Assembly: GCA_903873415.1 (NCBI GenBank)
Contig: CAIQOK010000040.1
Coordinates: 1 to 53,183, forward strand
Direction: 5' to 3'
Source: an uncultured Verrucomicrobiota bacterium
GTDB lineage: Bacteria; Verrucomicrobiota; Verrucomicrobiia; Limisphaerales; CAIQOK01
Length of the DNA stretch: 53,183 nt
Both the position numbers and the translations under genes were made by a program. The notes below the pieces were generated by a model. The model did not search any database. It worked only from the letters and a program-made list of their open reading frames with translations, and had not been told where the DNA came from. This document shows, in pieces, positions 34,115-42,545 of this stretch (position 1 is the stretch's first letter; each line of letters begins with the position of its first letter).

Positions 34115-34524
34115 GGTGATGACGTTTAGATTTTTGACTGTAGGCGATTGCCGGGGCAAAGCAAGCTTGCGCGGTGTTGGGTGGCGGCTAGTTTTTCTGT
34201 GCCGGGCAAAACAAAGGGTTTCAACTTCCGGCTGCAAGGCGGGTTTGTTCTGCGCCGTCTTCACCGGATCGCCAATGGGATTGACCCGGCTCCGGGAGGG
34301 ATTGCGACCGCACTTTGAGTCCAAGACCTCAGAGGAGATCCGAAGATTGGGCGAAGAATTGCCGGCTGAGAATGCCCCGGTATTTTCGATCGCCAACTGG
34401 ATCCTTCAGGCACGAATATTCACAAGTCTTTTATTATAATATGTTTGGGGTTTAGTTTGATGGAAATGACCTTGGGAAATCAATGGCGCAACCGTGCGGA
34501 TAAAATCCGGGCGGCGCGGAAACC
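34115..34524. other. intergenic region upstream of the GYF_2 cluster
   Basis: No recognisable gene. An AT-rich patch at 34415-34445 contains TATAAT (34435-34440) and TTCACA (34419-34424), but they are only 10 bases apart, too close to be a standard promoter pair. Confidence 0.45.
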
Positions 34525-34779
34525 ATGACGGCAGGGGCAAGTCGGCGGGAGTGTGTTTGCGGACACGGCTTGGACGAACTCTCTGAGCGGTTTTTCGTCC
34601 GCATAGGGATCGCTATTGCTCACGTCAGCGAGGAGGAGAGGGTTTTGGGCTTCCGGCTGGGCGCTGTGTGGCAAGTGGCGGCGTTGACTCGGCGGTTGGA
34701 AGCGGCGGCACAAATCAACGTCCATGGCGACGCGCCGCTTGACCGGTCCGGTCTGGTTGTTACATTGACGCGCAACTGA
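34525..34779 (+). CDS. possible small protein upstream of the SurA-like gene
   Basis: An 84-codon frame whose TGA stop directly abuts the ATG of the next gene (34777-34782), an arrangement often seen in coupled genes. The sequence (for example GIAIAHVSEEERVLGFRLGAVW and AAAQINVHGDAPLDRS) shows no family I know. It lacks a clear ribosome site, and a comparable frame exists on the other strand. It may be a real short gene or a chance frame in the leader. Confidence 0.3.
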   Translation: MTAGASRRECVCGHGLDELSERFFVRIGIAIAHVSEEERVLGFRLGAVWQVAALTRRLEAAAQINVHGDAPLDRSGLVVTLTRN

Positions 34780-35742
34780 ATGAAACATCCCAGCGCGATC
34801 TTGGTGGCAGCGGTTTTGGCCGGCGTCCAACTGGCGGCCCGGGCGGAGATTGCCGACGGCATCACGGCCATCGCCCATGATTCGGTCATCACCTATCAAC
34901 AGGTGGAGAATTTATCGCTGCCGTTCGTGGAGGAATTGAAGCGGCAATACCGGGACCAGCCGGCGGTGTTCGACAAGAAGAGGGATGTCGCTGTGCAGGA
35001 TGCCATGGAGCGGTTGGTGGAAAACCAGGTCATCCTCCACGATTTCGAAAGTTCCGGGCTGTATAATCTGCCCCAGAGCATCATTGAGCAGCGTTTGCAG
35101 GAAACCATCCGCACCCGATACAACAACGACCGGGTGGCTTTCACCAAAACACTCCAAGCCGAGGGCAAGACGCTCGAGCAGTACCGCCGCGAATTCCGCG
35201 AGGATTTCATCATCACCGAAATGCGCTATGTGCGCAGCGAGAGCGCCCGACTTATCTCCCCGCACAAGATCGAGGTTTTTTATCTGGATCATCAGGATCA
35301 ATTCAAGCAGGAGGAGCAGGTCAAGCTGAGCATGATCCTGTTGAGCAAGCCGGCTGACGAGGCCGGGCAGACCCGCAAGCTGGCCGAGGAGATTCTCCTC
35401 AAGATCAAAGGCGGTGCTGCTTTCGCCGAAATGGCTTCGGTTTACTCGCAGGGTTCTGAGCGCACCGCCGGCGGCGCCCGTGACTGGGAAGAACTCTCCA
35501 AGTTGAAGCAGGAACTCAGAGAGGCCGCTGTCAAGCTCAAGGTCGGTCAGGTCGGCGACTTGATTGAAACGTCCGGGGCCTGTTATTTGATCAAGCTGGA
35601 TGGCCGGCAACCGGCCCATGTTCGCCCGCTGGGCGATGTCCGGGTGGAAATTGAAAAAGCCCTTCTGGCCCGGGAGAACGATCGGGTGCAGAAACAGTGG
35701 CTGGATCGGCTGAAGAGAAAAACCTTCGTCCGCTATTTCTAG
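34780..35742 (+). CDS. exported SurA-like parvulin peptidyl-prolyl isomerase
   Basis: A periplasmic chaperone/isomerase of the SurA/PrsA type, probably helping outer-membrane proteins fold. A signal peptide (1-22, ending ARA) is followed by a SurA N-terminal-like helical domain (DGITAIAHDSVITYQQVE...). The pattern YNLPQSIIEQRLQETIRTRYNNDRVAF...FREDFIITEMRY is typical of that domain. A parvulin rotamase domain follows at about 175-275 (VKLSMILLSKPADE...GGAAFAEMASVYSQGSERTAGGARDWEE...). One rotamase domain is present, against two in E. coli SurA. The ATG overlaps the end of a small upstream frame. Family confident, clients unknown. Confidence 0.87.
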   Translation: MKHPSAILVAAVLAGVQLAARAEIADGITAIAHDSVITYQQVENLSLPFVEELKRQYRDQPAVFDKKRDVAVQDAMERLVENQVILHDFESSGLYNLPQSIIEQRLQETIRTRYNNDRVAFTKTLQAEGKTLEQYRREFREDFIITEMRYVRSESARLISPHKIEVFYLDHQDQFKQEEQVKLSMILLSKPADEAGQTRKLAEEILLKIKGGAAFAEMASVYSQGSERTAGGARDWEELSKLKQELREAAVKLKVGQVGDLIETSGACYLIKLDGRQPAHVRPLGDVRVEIEKALLARENDRVQKQWLDRLKRKTFVRYF

Positions 35743-35803
35743 CCCCTTTCAAATCGGGAGTCTTCAACCTGCCTTCGTTTTTTGGCCTGTGCCATTTTCC
35801 CTT

Positions 35804-35817
35804 GCCGGCATGCCGGC
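35804..35817. promoter_or_regulatory. 14-base perfect palindrome upstream of the fucosidase
   Basis: GCCGGCATGCCGGC reads identically on both strands, 48 bases before the GH95 start and 61 bases after the SurA-like stop. It may be an operator or part of a hairpin. No T-run follows. GC-rich palindromes also arise by chance in such DNA. Confidence 0.3.
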
Positions 35818-35865
35818 CTTCGATGGCGGGGCAGCAGGCAGGCTGGTTCTGCGGAAAGAGAGTTC

Positions 35866-38088
35866 ATGAGAAAAACCATACTGATGCTAGTGTTTTTGGC
35901 CGGATCCCTGGCTCCACCTCTCCGGGGTGCCGGCACCGATGCCAAGCTTTGGTATGACCAACCCGCCAAGGACTGGGCCAAGGAGGCTTTGCCCATCGGC
36001 AACGGGCGGATCGGGGCGATGATCTTTGGCGGGGCGCAGCAGGAGCAAATCCAGTTTAATGAATCGAGCCTCTGGCTCGGCGACGAGCAGGATACCGGGG
36101 CCTACCAGCCTTTTGGGGATGTGTTCATCGATCTCGACAACGATGGCGCCGCTTCGGAGCGGAATGCCGGCGCTCACGTTGCCGCGGATTATCGGCGCGA
36201 ACTGGACATTGCCCGATCCATTCATACCGTTACCTACACTCGGGGCGGGGTGCATTACCGGCGCGAGTCTTTTGCGAGTCATCCGGCCAATGTCATTGCC
36301 ATGCGTTTCACCGCCGACAAGCCGGGAGCCTACACCGGATCAGTGCGGTTGACGGACATGCACCGGGGCAGGGTGGTTGCAGAGGGCAACCGGCTCACGT
36401 CCTCAGGCTCGCTGGCCGGCTATAAGTATGAGGATCCCGGCCCGACCTATCACATTGCCCTGGATTATGAGGCGCAGTTGATTGTCCTGCATGCAGGCGG
36501 TTCCATTCAAGGCACCAACGGCCTGATCCGCCTGGACCATGTCAATGAATTCACTCTCCTGCTGTCCGCCGGCACTGATTATGTGAACGAGCATGGTCGG
36601 GGCTGGCGGGGCGAGCCTCCGCATGGCCGGGTTACGGCGCAAATAAAGGCCGCAGCCCGGAGACCGTTCCGGGTTCTGCGTGCGGATCATGTCGCCGACT
36701 ACCGGAACCTTTTCGACCGTGTCACTCTCCGTTTGGGCGGTGTTGCAAGCCCGCTGCCGACCGACCGCCGGCTTGTGAACCACGCCGCGGGCGTTGGCGA
36801 ACCCGCTCTGGAAACCTTGGTGTTTCAATACGGCCGATATTTGCTGATTTCCTCTTCGCGTGACGCCTTGCCCGCCAACCTGCAGGGGCTGTGGAACAAC
36901 TCGCTGCACCCGGCTTGGCGCTGCGATTACCACACCGATGTCAATGTTCAGATGAACTACTGGATGGCTGACCAGGCCAATCTCGGCGAATGTTTCCTGC
37001 CCTATGCGGTCTGGCTTGACTCGATTCGCCAGGTTCGTCAGGCGGAGACCAAGGCCGCCTTCCAAACCCGGGGGTGGACCATGCATGGCGAGAACGGCGT
37101 CTTCGGCGGTTCGACCTGGCAATGGGTCGAGTCGGGCAGCGCTTGGTGTATGCAGAATCTCTGGGATCATTACGCATTTACCGGCGACAAGCATTATCTG
37201 CGCACTCTGGCCTATCCGATGATGAAGGAGGTTTGCGAGTTCTGGGTGGATCGGCTAAAGCCTCTGCCGGACGGCACGCTCGTTGCTCCCAACGGATTTT
37301 CGCCCGAGCACGGGCCGCGGGAGGACGGCGTCTCGCATGATCAGCAGCTGATCTGGGATGTGTTCAACAACACCGCTCAGGCAGCCGGAGTTCTCGGGGT
37401 GGATCGGGAGTTTCGGGATATTATCAGCGCCAAGCGCGATCATTTGCTCGCTCCAAAAATCGGCAAGTGGGGGCAGCTGCAGGAATGGATGGTGGACCGT
37501 GACGATCCCCAGGATACCCACCGGCATCTCTCGCATCTTGTGGCGGTGCATCCCGGTCGCCAGATCACGCCGCTGACCACCCCGGAGTTGGCCGCCGCCG
37601 CCCGGGTCTCGCTCAATGCGCGCGGGGACGTGAGCACCGGCTGGAGCACGGCTTGGAAGATCAATCTCTGGGCCCGGTTGCACGACGGCGACCGCGCCCA
37701 CAAACTCATGGGCAATCTGCTGCGTCTGGTGGGTGGCACCAGCACCGACTACGATCACGGCGGGGGATTATATGCGAATCTTTTCGACACCCATCCTCCC
37801 TTCCAGATTGACGGCAACTTCGGTTATACGGCGGGCGTTTGTGAAATGCTGCTTCAATCCCACGCCGGTGAAATCGAGCTGCTCCCGGCTCTGCCCAGCG
37901 CCTGGCCGGATGGCAGCGTCACCGGTCTGCGCGCCCGGGGCGGATTCATTGTGGACATCGAATGGAAGGCGGGCAAGGTGACGAACTATCGACTTGTCTC
38001 CACTGGGATCCGGGAAGCGAAAGTCCGAGTCAACGGCGAACTGCGGACCATCAGTCCGGGGCGTCACCGGGCCGGGGAAAAGTCTTAA
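35866..38088 (+). CDS. GH95-family alpha-L-fucosidase, exported
   Basis: Inverting glycoside hydrolase of family 95, predicted to remove terminal alpha-1,2-linked L-fucose (or L-galactose) from glycans. A signal peptide (1-23) and N-terminal beta domain ([24 protein letters not shown]) are followed by an (alpha/alpha)6 barrel and a C-terminal beta domain. Likely catalytic elements by comparison with the family pattern are E481 in SPEHG, D649 in FQIDGNFG and the base-activating motif [11 protein letters not shown] (356-366). In the best studied enzyme that motif reads HTNIN, so the first Asn is Asp here. The histidine associated with fucose preference is kept. GGAAAGAG precedes the ATG at 35866. 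740 residues is typical. Context gives no dedicated transporter. Confidence 0.92.
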   Translation: MRKTILMLVFLAGSLAPPLRGAGTDAKLWYDQPAKDWAKEALPIGNGRIGAMIFGGAQQEQIQFNESSLWLGDEQDTGAYQPFGDVFIDLDNDGAASERNAGAHVAADYRRELDIARSIHTVTYTRGGVHYRRESFASHPANVIAMRFTADKPGAYTGSVRLTDMHRGRVVAEGNRLTSSGSLAGYKYEDPGPTYHIALDYEAQLIVLHAGGSIQGTNGLIRLDHVNEFTLLLSAGTDYVNEHGRGWRGEPPHGRVTAQIKAAARRPFRVLRADHVADYRNLFDRVTLRLGGVASPLPTDRRLVNHAAGVGEPALETLVFQYGRYLLISSSRDALPANLQGLWNNSLHPAWRCDYHTDVNVQMNYWMADQANLGECFLPYAVWLDSIRQVRQAETKAAFQTRGWTMHGENGVFGGSTWQWVESGSAWCMQNLWDHYAFTGDKHYLRTLAYPMMKEVCEFWVDRLKPLPDGTLVAPNGFSPEHGPREDGVSHDQQLIWDVFNNTAQAAGVLGVDREFRDIISAKRDHLLAPKIGKWGQLQEWMVDRDDPQDTHRHLSHLVAVHPGRQITPLTTPELAAAARVSLNARGDVSTGWSTAWKINLWARLHDGDRAHKLMGNLLRLVGGTSTDYDHGGGLYANLFDTHPPFQIDGNFGYTAGVCEMLLQSHAGEIELLPALPSAWPDGSVTGLRARGGFIVDIEWKAGKVTNYRLVSTGIREAKVRVNGELRTISPGRHRAGEKS

Positions 38089-38104
38089 AAAGACAGGTTT
38101 TTTT
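38082..38104 (+). terminator. weak intrinsic terminator after the fucosidase
   Basis: GTCTT (38082-38086), loop AAA, AAGAC (38090-38094), then AGG and seven T (38098-38104). The short stem overlaps the stop codon. Confidence 0.4.
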
Positions 38105-38228
38105 ATTTCGGTGTGATTCCCGATGTGTTTGGCTTTTTCTGCGAGAGTCTTTGTGAACTGTTGGATATGGCCTTCCACGCCGGCAGCGGGTGGACAGTGT
38201 GGCGGGTGGTGGTTGGATAGAATTAAAA

Positions 38229-39038
38229 ATGAAAATGACGGTGCCAGTCGAGTATTCAGTCGTTCTGCCGTTATACAACGAGCGGGAGAATCTCGAGCCT
38301 CTGCTTGTGGAGTTGGAAGGGGCGCTCAGCGCCCTGCGACGGCCTTTTGAGGTCGTTTGTGTGGATGATGCCAGCGAGGATGGTGGGATGGATTTGCTGC
38401 GGTCACTGCAGTTCTCCCGCCCCTGGTTGCGGACGATACGGCACCGGCAGCGTTCAGGTCAGAGTGCCGCATTTCTGACGGGCTTTGGACTGGGCCGCGG
38501 CGAGGTCATCCTCACCATGGATTCGGATATGCAGCACGATCCAGCGGATATTCCGGCGCTGCTCTCGGCGCTGAACGGGGATGTGGCGGCCGTGTGCGGT
38601 GTGCGTGCGCAGCGGCATGACAACTGGCGGCGGCGGATTTCGTCGGCGATTGCCAACCGGTTTGCGCGCTGGATCACGGGGGATGAGGTGAGGGATGCGG
38701 GGTGTACTTTCCGGGTGCTTCGCCGTTCGGCTCTGGTGGAATTGCCCGCCTTCAACGGGTTGCACCGGTTTCTGCCGACCATCCTGCGGTTTCAGGGGTT
38801 GAAGGTGGTGCACCTTCAAATCAACCACCGTTCCCGCTACAAGGGAGTAGCCAAGTATGGGATCGGGAACCGGCTCTGGCGCGGCATTCTCGACTGCCTG
38901 GCCATGCGCTGGTATCGGGCCCGTTGCCTGCAGGCCAAACGCGCGCTCCCCGAAGAGTGTGCCCGGGAGCAAACACCCCAAAGCCTAGGTGGAATCACTC
39001 CCGGATCACCGCAGTCAGGTCCAGGCGTTTCAGTTTGA
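38229..39038 (+). CDS. family 2 glycosyltransferase (polyprenyl-phosphate sugar synthase type)
   Basis: A GT-A fold glycosyltransferase: YSVVLPLYNERENLEPLL, FEVVCVDDASEDGGMDLL, GRGEVILTMDSDMQHDP (DSD metal motif), then DAGCTFRVLRR and HRFLPTILRFQG. These are typical of ArnC/DPM1-like enzymes that move a sugar from a nucleotide to undecaprenyl phosphate. At 269 residues it lacks the two C-terminal membrane helices that ArnC carries. The last 44 bases overlap the end of the convergent GT39 gene. Pairing with a GT39 transferase suggests it makes that enzyme's lipid-linked donor. Donor sugar unknown. Confidence 0.88.
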   Translation: MKMTVPVEYSVVLPLYNERENLEPLLVELEGALSALRRPFEVVCVDDASEDGGMDLLRSLQFSRPWLRTIRHRQRSGQSAAFLTGFGLGRGEVILTMDSDMQHDPADIPALLSALNGDVAAVCGVRAQRHDNWRRRISSAIANRFARWITGDEVRDAGCTFRVLRRSALVELPAFNGLHRFLPTILRFQGLKVVHLQINHRSRYKGVAKYGIGNRLWRGILDCLAMRWYRARCLQAKRALPEECAREQTPQSLGGITPGSPQSGPGVSV

Positions 39039-40452
39039 CTGGGTTCCAGGTCCGGACCCGCGTGGTAAAGGTGTTGGTGGCTGCGGCGGCAAAGGCGCGG
39101 TTGGTCTGATAGAAACCGGTTGGCACCACCACCACCATCGGGCCTCCCTCGAGCAGCAGGCGCGTGGCCTGCTCCGGAGTGGCCGATTGAACAACGTTCG
39201 TCACCACAGCGCGGAACTCCCAAACCAGGCTCGGCTCGTCATAGCCGACGCTGGCGCATTTCATTTCCGGGCGCAGGCGGGGGCGTGCCGATTCAAAAAG
39301 CTGATGCGCGGCGAAGAGGGGGTTCAGGGCGGCAAATCCCGCAGTGGACAGGATCAGGGTGAGGGCAGTCATGCCGAGTGCCCATTTGTGAACGGGCAGT
39401 TCCGGGATGGCGCCGCGGCTGGATTGGCGCGCCAGCCACAGCGCCAGGCAAGGGAAAGCGGGCAGGGTGTAATGGGGAAGCTTGGTTTGAACCGCGGTGA
39501 ACACGGCGAAGAAGAGGGCGGATTGGAGCAGTAGATACCAGCCGGCGCTGTCGGCGCGGTCTGAGACCCACCACTGGCGCAGTGCCCCGGGGACTCGGAA
39601 GGCCCAAGGTAAAAAGCTTGCGAAAAAGGTGAGGCCGAAAAAGGGCAGTAGCGCCAGCGCCTGCCACCCGCTGGCACCGTGGCCCTCCAGAGCGCTTATG
39701 GACCGCGAGATAACATGCTTGCCCAGACCGATCCGGATAAATTCCCCGTGTGTCAGGATCAAAGCCGGCACTCCCCAGAGAGCCACCACCAAGAGGGTCA
39801 GCATCATGCCCAGCCCAAGAGCGGGCCCGGAAATTTTAAAATCATCGGGACGTCGCCAGCGTCCGATGAGCACGCCGGCCAGAGGCAGCCAGGCGACGGG
39901 GCCCTTGGCCAGAAAACCCAAACCCAGGCTCAAATGGAAAACGCCCCACCATAGGCGTGGGCGGCTTGCCCCCGGCCGGGTCATTTCCCAACCGCTCCAG
40001 ATGGCCAGAGTGACAAAGAAAACCATCGGCAGATCCGCCACGCTGAGCCGGCCGTGGATGAGCATTTGCACGCAGGTGGCCAGGATGAGGGCGGCTTGCC
40101 AGCCCGCCTTGGGGCCGGTCAGCCTTCGTCCCCAACCCAGAACCGCCAGTGTTGTGGCGGTGGCGAAAAGGGCGGCAGGCAGGCGCGCGGCAAAGGGGTT
40201 TTCACCGAACATCCGGAAGCTGGCCATCTGACACCAGTAGATCAGGGGCGGTTTGTCGAAACGGTACCCGCCGTTGAACCAGGGGATGACAAGGTCATGG
40301 CGCTGGAGCATTTCGCGGGAAGCCTCGGCGAAGCGGGGTTCGTCCCGATCCACCAAAGGCAGCATCCATGCGCCGCTCAGATAAAGGCTCAAGCATAACA
40401 AGGTCATGGCCCGCCAAGGCCGCAGCGCGCACTTGTCCAAGAGTTTTCGCAT
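38995..40452 (-). CDS. GT39/ArnT-like lipid-dependent glycosyltransferase
   Basis: Polytopic membrane glycosyltransferase that uses a polyprenyl-phosphate sugar, as ArnT does for lipid A. The first periplasmic loop has the catalytic acidic motif LVDRDEPRFAEASREML, then WFNGGYRFDKPPLIYW, a PMT-family hallmark. About ten to twelve hydrophobic segments follow, and a small C-terminal periplasmic domain. The ATG at 40452 (MRKLLDKCALRP) is chosen over a frame open to 40677, because the upstream extension is basic, unlike the family, and overlaps the divergent PAP2 promoter. It probably works with the adjacent GT2 and perhaps the PAP2 phosphatase in envelope glycan decoration. Acceptor unknown. Confidence 0.88.
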   Translation of the reverse strand: MRKLLDKCALRPWRAMTLLCLSLYLSGAWMLPLVDRDEPRFAEASREMLQRHDLVIPWFNGGYRFDKPPLIYWCQMASFRMFGENPFAARLPAALFATATTLAVLGWGRRLTGPKAGWQAALILATCVQMLIHGRLSVADLPMVFFVTLAIWSGWEMTRPGASRPRLWWGVFHLSLGLGFLAKGPVAWLPLAGVLIGRWRRPDDFKISGPALGLGMMLTLLVVALWGVPALILTHGEFIRIGLGKHVISRSISALEGHGASGWQALALLPFFGLTFFASFLPWAFRVPGALRQWWVSDRADSAGWYLLLQSALFFAVFTAVQTKLPHYTLPAFPCLALWLARQSSRGAIPELPVHKWALGMTALTLILSTAGFAALNPLFAAHQLFESARPRLRPEMKCASVGYDEPSLVWEFRAVVTNVVQSATPEQATRLLLEGGPMVVVVPTGFYQTNRAFAAAATNTFTTRVRTWNPVKLKRLDLTAVIRE

Positions 40453-40573
40453 CCCAGCGCAATCTAGGTTTTGAGCGCACCATTCGTCGAGCTTTGAAAA
40501 CACGGTTCGGTGACGGGAAACGGCTTGCTTTTTCTGCGTGTCAATTCCGCAGGGGTTGCCTAAGTTGGCCCTC

Positions 40574-41248
40574 GTGATTTTCAACTCCCAGCCATTCTCC
40601 AAATCGAGCCGCTTCTTTTTTGCGTTGGCCGCAGGGGCGGCTCTTTTCGGTGCTTTCCTTGTGGATGACTTTGTCACGGACGCGATCCGGATCCACAGCA
40701 GTCCGCATCTGGATCGTTTGGCCTATTGGCTTGGCAAAATAGGCGACTGGCCGCCCTTGCTGGCGGCCGGGTTGCTGATCGTGCTGGCGGCGGTGCGGCG
40801 GCGCCGTTTTGAAGCGGGACGGTTGGTGTTGCTTGTGGTTTTGGCTGGAATGCTCAGCGGCCTGAGTGCCACAGTGATTCGCAGTTTCACCGGTCGCACG
40901 CGTCCGGGGGCGCCGGCACCGCAGGGGTTTTATGGTCCGCGGCGCGAGGGGCGCTGGGTTGTGGGCAAGGCCGCGTTCAACTCTTTCCCCTCAGGCCATA
41001 CAGCCACCGTGGCAGGGTTGACGGTGGCGGCATGGATGGTCAGGCGCCGGGCCGGTCTTTCAATCGGGGTGTTTGCCTTGCTCGTGGCGTGGTCGCGCGT
41101 GGCCGGAGGACATCATCATTTTTCCGATGTCGTGGCGGCCGGCTGCTGGGCCTGTCTGGCGGCACCTTGGGGTGTCATTCGGCTTGACCCCTTTCTAAAG
41201 AGGCTCTGGGTCAACACGCCTTGGCTGGGAGGTTGCCGGCCGGGCTAA
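40574..41248 (+). CDS. PAP2-family membrane phosphatase
   Basis: Integral membrane phosphatase of the PAP2 superfamily (undecaprenyl-diphosphate or lipid A phosphatases). The three signature motifs are present: RSFTGRTRPGAP, NSFPSGHTATVAG and SRVAGGHHHFSDVVAAG, containing the catalytic histidines. About five hydrophobic helices are visible. No ATG lies upstream; GTG at 40574 or GTG at 40538 are the candidate starts, and I prefer 40574. It is divergent from the GT39 gene, which together with the GT2 suggests a lipid-carrier recycling or lipid modification role. Substrate not determinable from sequence. Confidence 0.85.
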   Translation: MIFNSQPFSKSSRFFFALAAGAALFGAFLVDDFVTDAIRIHSSPHLDRLAYWLGKIGDWPPLLAAGLLIVLAAVRRRRFEAGRLVLLVVLAGMLSGLSATVIRSFTGRTRPGAPAPQGFYGPRREGRWVVGKAAFNSFPSGHTATVAGLTVAAWMVRRRAGLSIGVFALLVAWSRVAGGHHHFSDVVAAGCWACLAAPWGVIRLDPFLKRLWVNTPWLGGCRPG

Positions 41249-41395
41249 ACCCGCATTCCAAGGCGTGCCCAAGAGTCAGGGCATTACCCTGCGGGCTGAG
41301 TCTCTTCATGGGTTGGTTTGGGGAGGCGCGCCCTCGCGATTGAGTGAGGCGCTGCGGTCCTCCCCTTTTTACCTGCGCTGTTGTTTCCTGTCGTC

Positions 41396-42298
41396 CTACG
41401 GCCGGAAACTCACCTTGTCGGCAGTGGGAAAGTCGGCGGGCACCGGCGTTGCACAATGGCCGGTTGCAACCCATTCGCAGGCACGGCAGGTCACGGTTTG
41501 GAATCCGGCGCATTGCACGCTGCCCACTTCGCCGACGTGTCCCATGAGATTAACCACCACCTTGCCCTTGCCGTAGGGCACCCACCAGACGATGGGCTCG
41601 TTCTTCCCGGTTCCGCTTCGGCCGGGCGCCGGATCGGAATAGGCCGTCAGCAGGATATGCACATTCTCCGCCGGCCCGCGCTGCCCGTGATAGAGTTCGT
41701 CGTGTTTGTGCATCCAGTGCAACGGGAGTCCCCAAGTGATGGAGTGATTGGGATCGCGGGTGGTCATCACCCAATCGTATTGGCCGCCGTGTCCCATTCC
41801 GCGGCCTTGGCCGGGTTGCTCGCGGACGATCTGGCCGTTGTCGTCGAAGTAAAGGCTGTAGCCGAAATCCTTGGGGCGCCAGAGCAGGCCCACCATCTCT
41901 TCAAATTCCTTCCAGCCGGTGAACGCGTTGTTGGAGGCATGGATCAAGACCACGCCGCCGCCCGCGGCGACATAGGCGGTGAAGGCTTTACGGATGCGTT
42001 CGGGCCATAGCTCCCCGTTGTAATTGAGCAGAACGCACCCAACTCCCGCAAAGTCAGGCTGCCAGGCGTCCCAGGCCGATGCGGGCGCGCCGCTTGCCGG
42101 AGAATTGTTCATGATCACTTCAAAATGTCCGTCCTTGACCAGCATCTGCTGGAGGATGGGCGTGGATTTCTGCCAGGCATGGTTGTTCTGGCCGGCGATA
42201 ATCATCACTTTGACGGGCGTGTCCGCGGCGGATGTCGTTGCCGGTGCCAGATTGAGCGCCGTGATGAGGGCAATGGCGAGTCGCAGGATTGATTTCAT
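41396..42298 (-). CDS. exported ThuA-like (trehalose-utilisation) domain protein
   Basis: A 300-residue secreted protein with a signal peptide (1-24, TTSAA). The ThuA-like class I glutamine-amidotransferase-like fold follows: VKVMIIAGQNNHAWQKSTPILQQML, FAGVGCVLLNYNGELWPERIRKAF, GGGVVLIHASNNAFTGW and a C-terminal EPIVWWVPYGKGKVVVNLMGHVG. ThuA proteins occur widely in glycan degradation loci and are linked to disaccharide (keto-sugar) metabolism. The biochemical role of this one is not established. It is divergent to a Gfo/Idh/MocA oxidoreductase over a 247-base region with a palindrome, so the two are probably co-regulated. The open frame to 42817 overlaps that gene and is disregarded. Confidence 0.86.
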   Translation of the reverse strand: MKSILRLAIALITALNLAPATTSAADTPVKVMIIAGQNNHAWQKSTPILQQMLVKDGHFEVIMNNSPASGAPASAWDAWQPDFAGVGCVLLNYNGELWPERIRKAFTAYVAAGGGVVLIHASNNAFTGWKEFEEMVGLLWRPKDFGYSLYFDDNGQIVREQPGQGRGMGHGGQYDWVMTTRDPNHSITWGLPLHWMHKHDELYHGQRGPAENVHILLTAYSDPAPGRSGTGKNEPIVWWVPYGKGKVVVNLMGHVGEVGSVQCAGFQTVTCRACEWVATGHCATPVPADFPTADKVSFRP

Positions 42299-42416
42299 GG
42301 AGGGTATGAGTAAGGGGCCTGTGGAACAATAAGTTGTCGCGGTATGTTTTGAGTTTCCTGCCGGAACTTTAGCCGCTGTGGCTTCGGGGTCAAGATTCAG
42401 GTCCGACGCATTTGGG

Positions 42417-42432
42417 TCGTTCAAATGAACGA
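42417..42432. promoter_or_regulatory. palindromic operator candidate in the thuA / Gfo-Idh divergent region
   Basis: TCGTTCA-AA-TGAACGA: two perfect 7-base arms around AA. It lies 119 bases before the ThuA-like start and 114 before the oxidoreductase start, near the middle of the divergent region. Likely a dimeric regulator site. The GTTC-N4-GAAC core also resembles the LexA-type site I recall for Verrucomicrobia (TGTTC-N4-GAACA), with one mismatch in each half. Confidence 0.5.
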
Positions 42433-42545
42433 TATGCAAGGATGGCCGCCTTCGAGCATTCTTATTTTCACGATCCATGTATTTAAAGGCGATCGGTCGC
42501 ACGTTTTGTGGGCTGCCGCCAGATGGTTCGGAATTTGCGGTGACG

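Noticed and set aside
34419-34440. TTCACA and TATAAT considered as a promoter for the SurA-like gene.
   Set aside because: Only 10 bases separate the hexamers and the start codon is 340 bases away.
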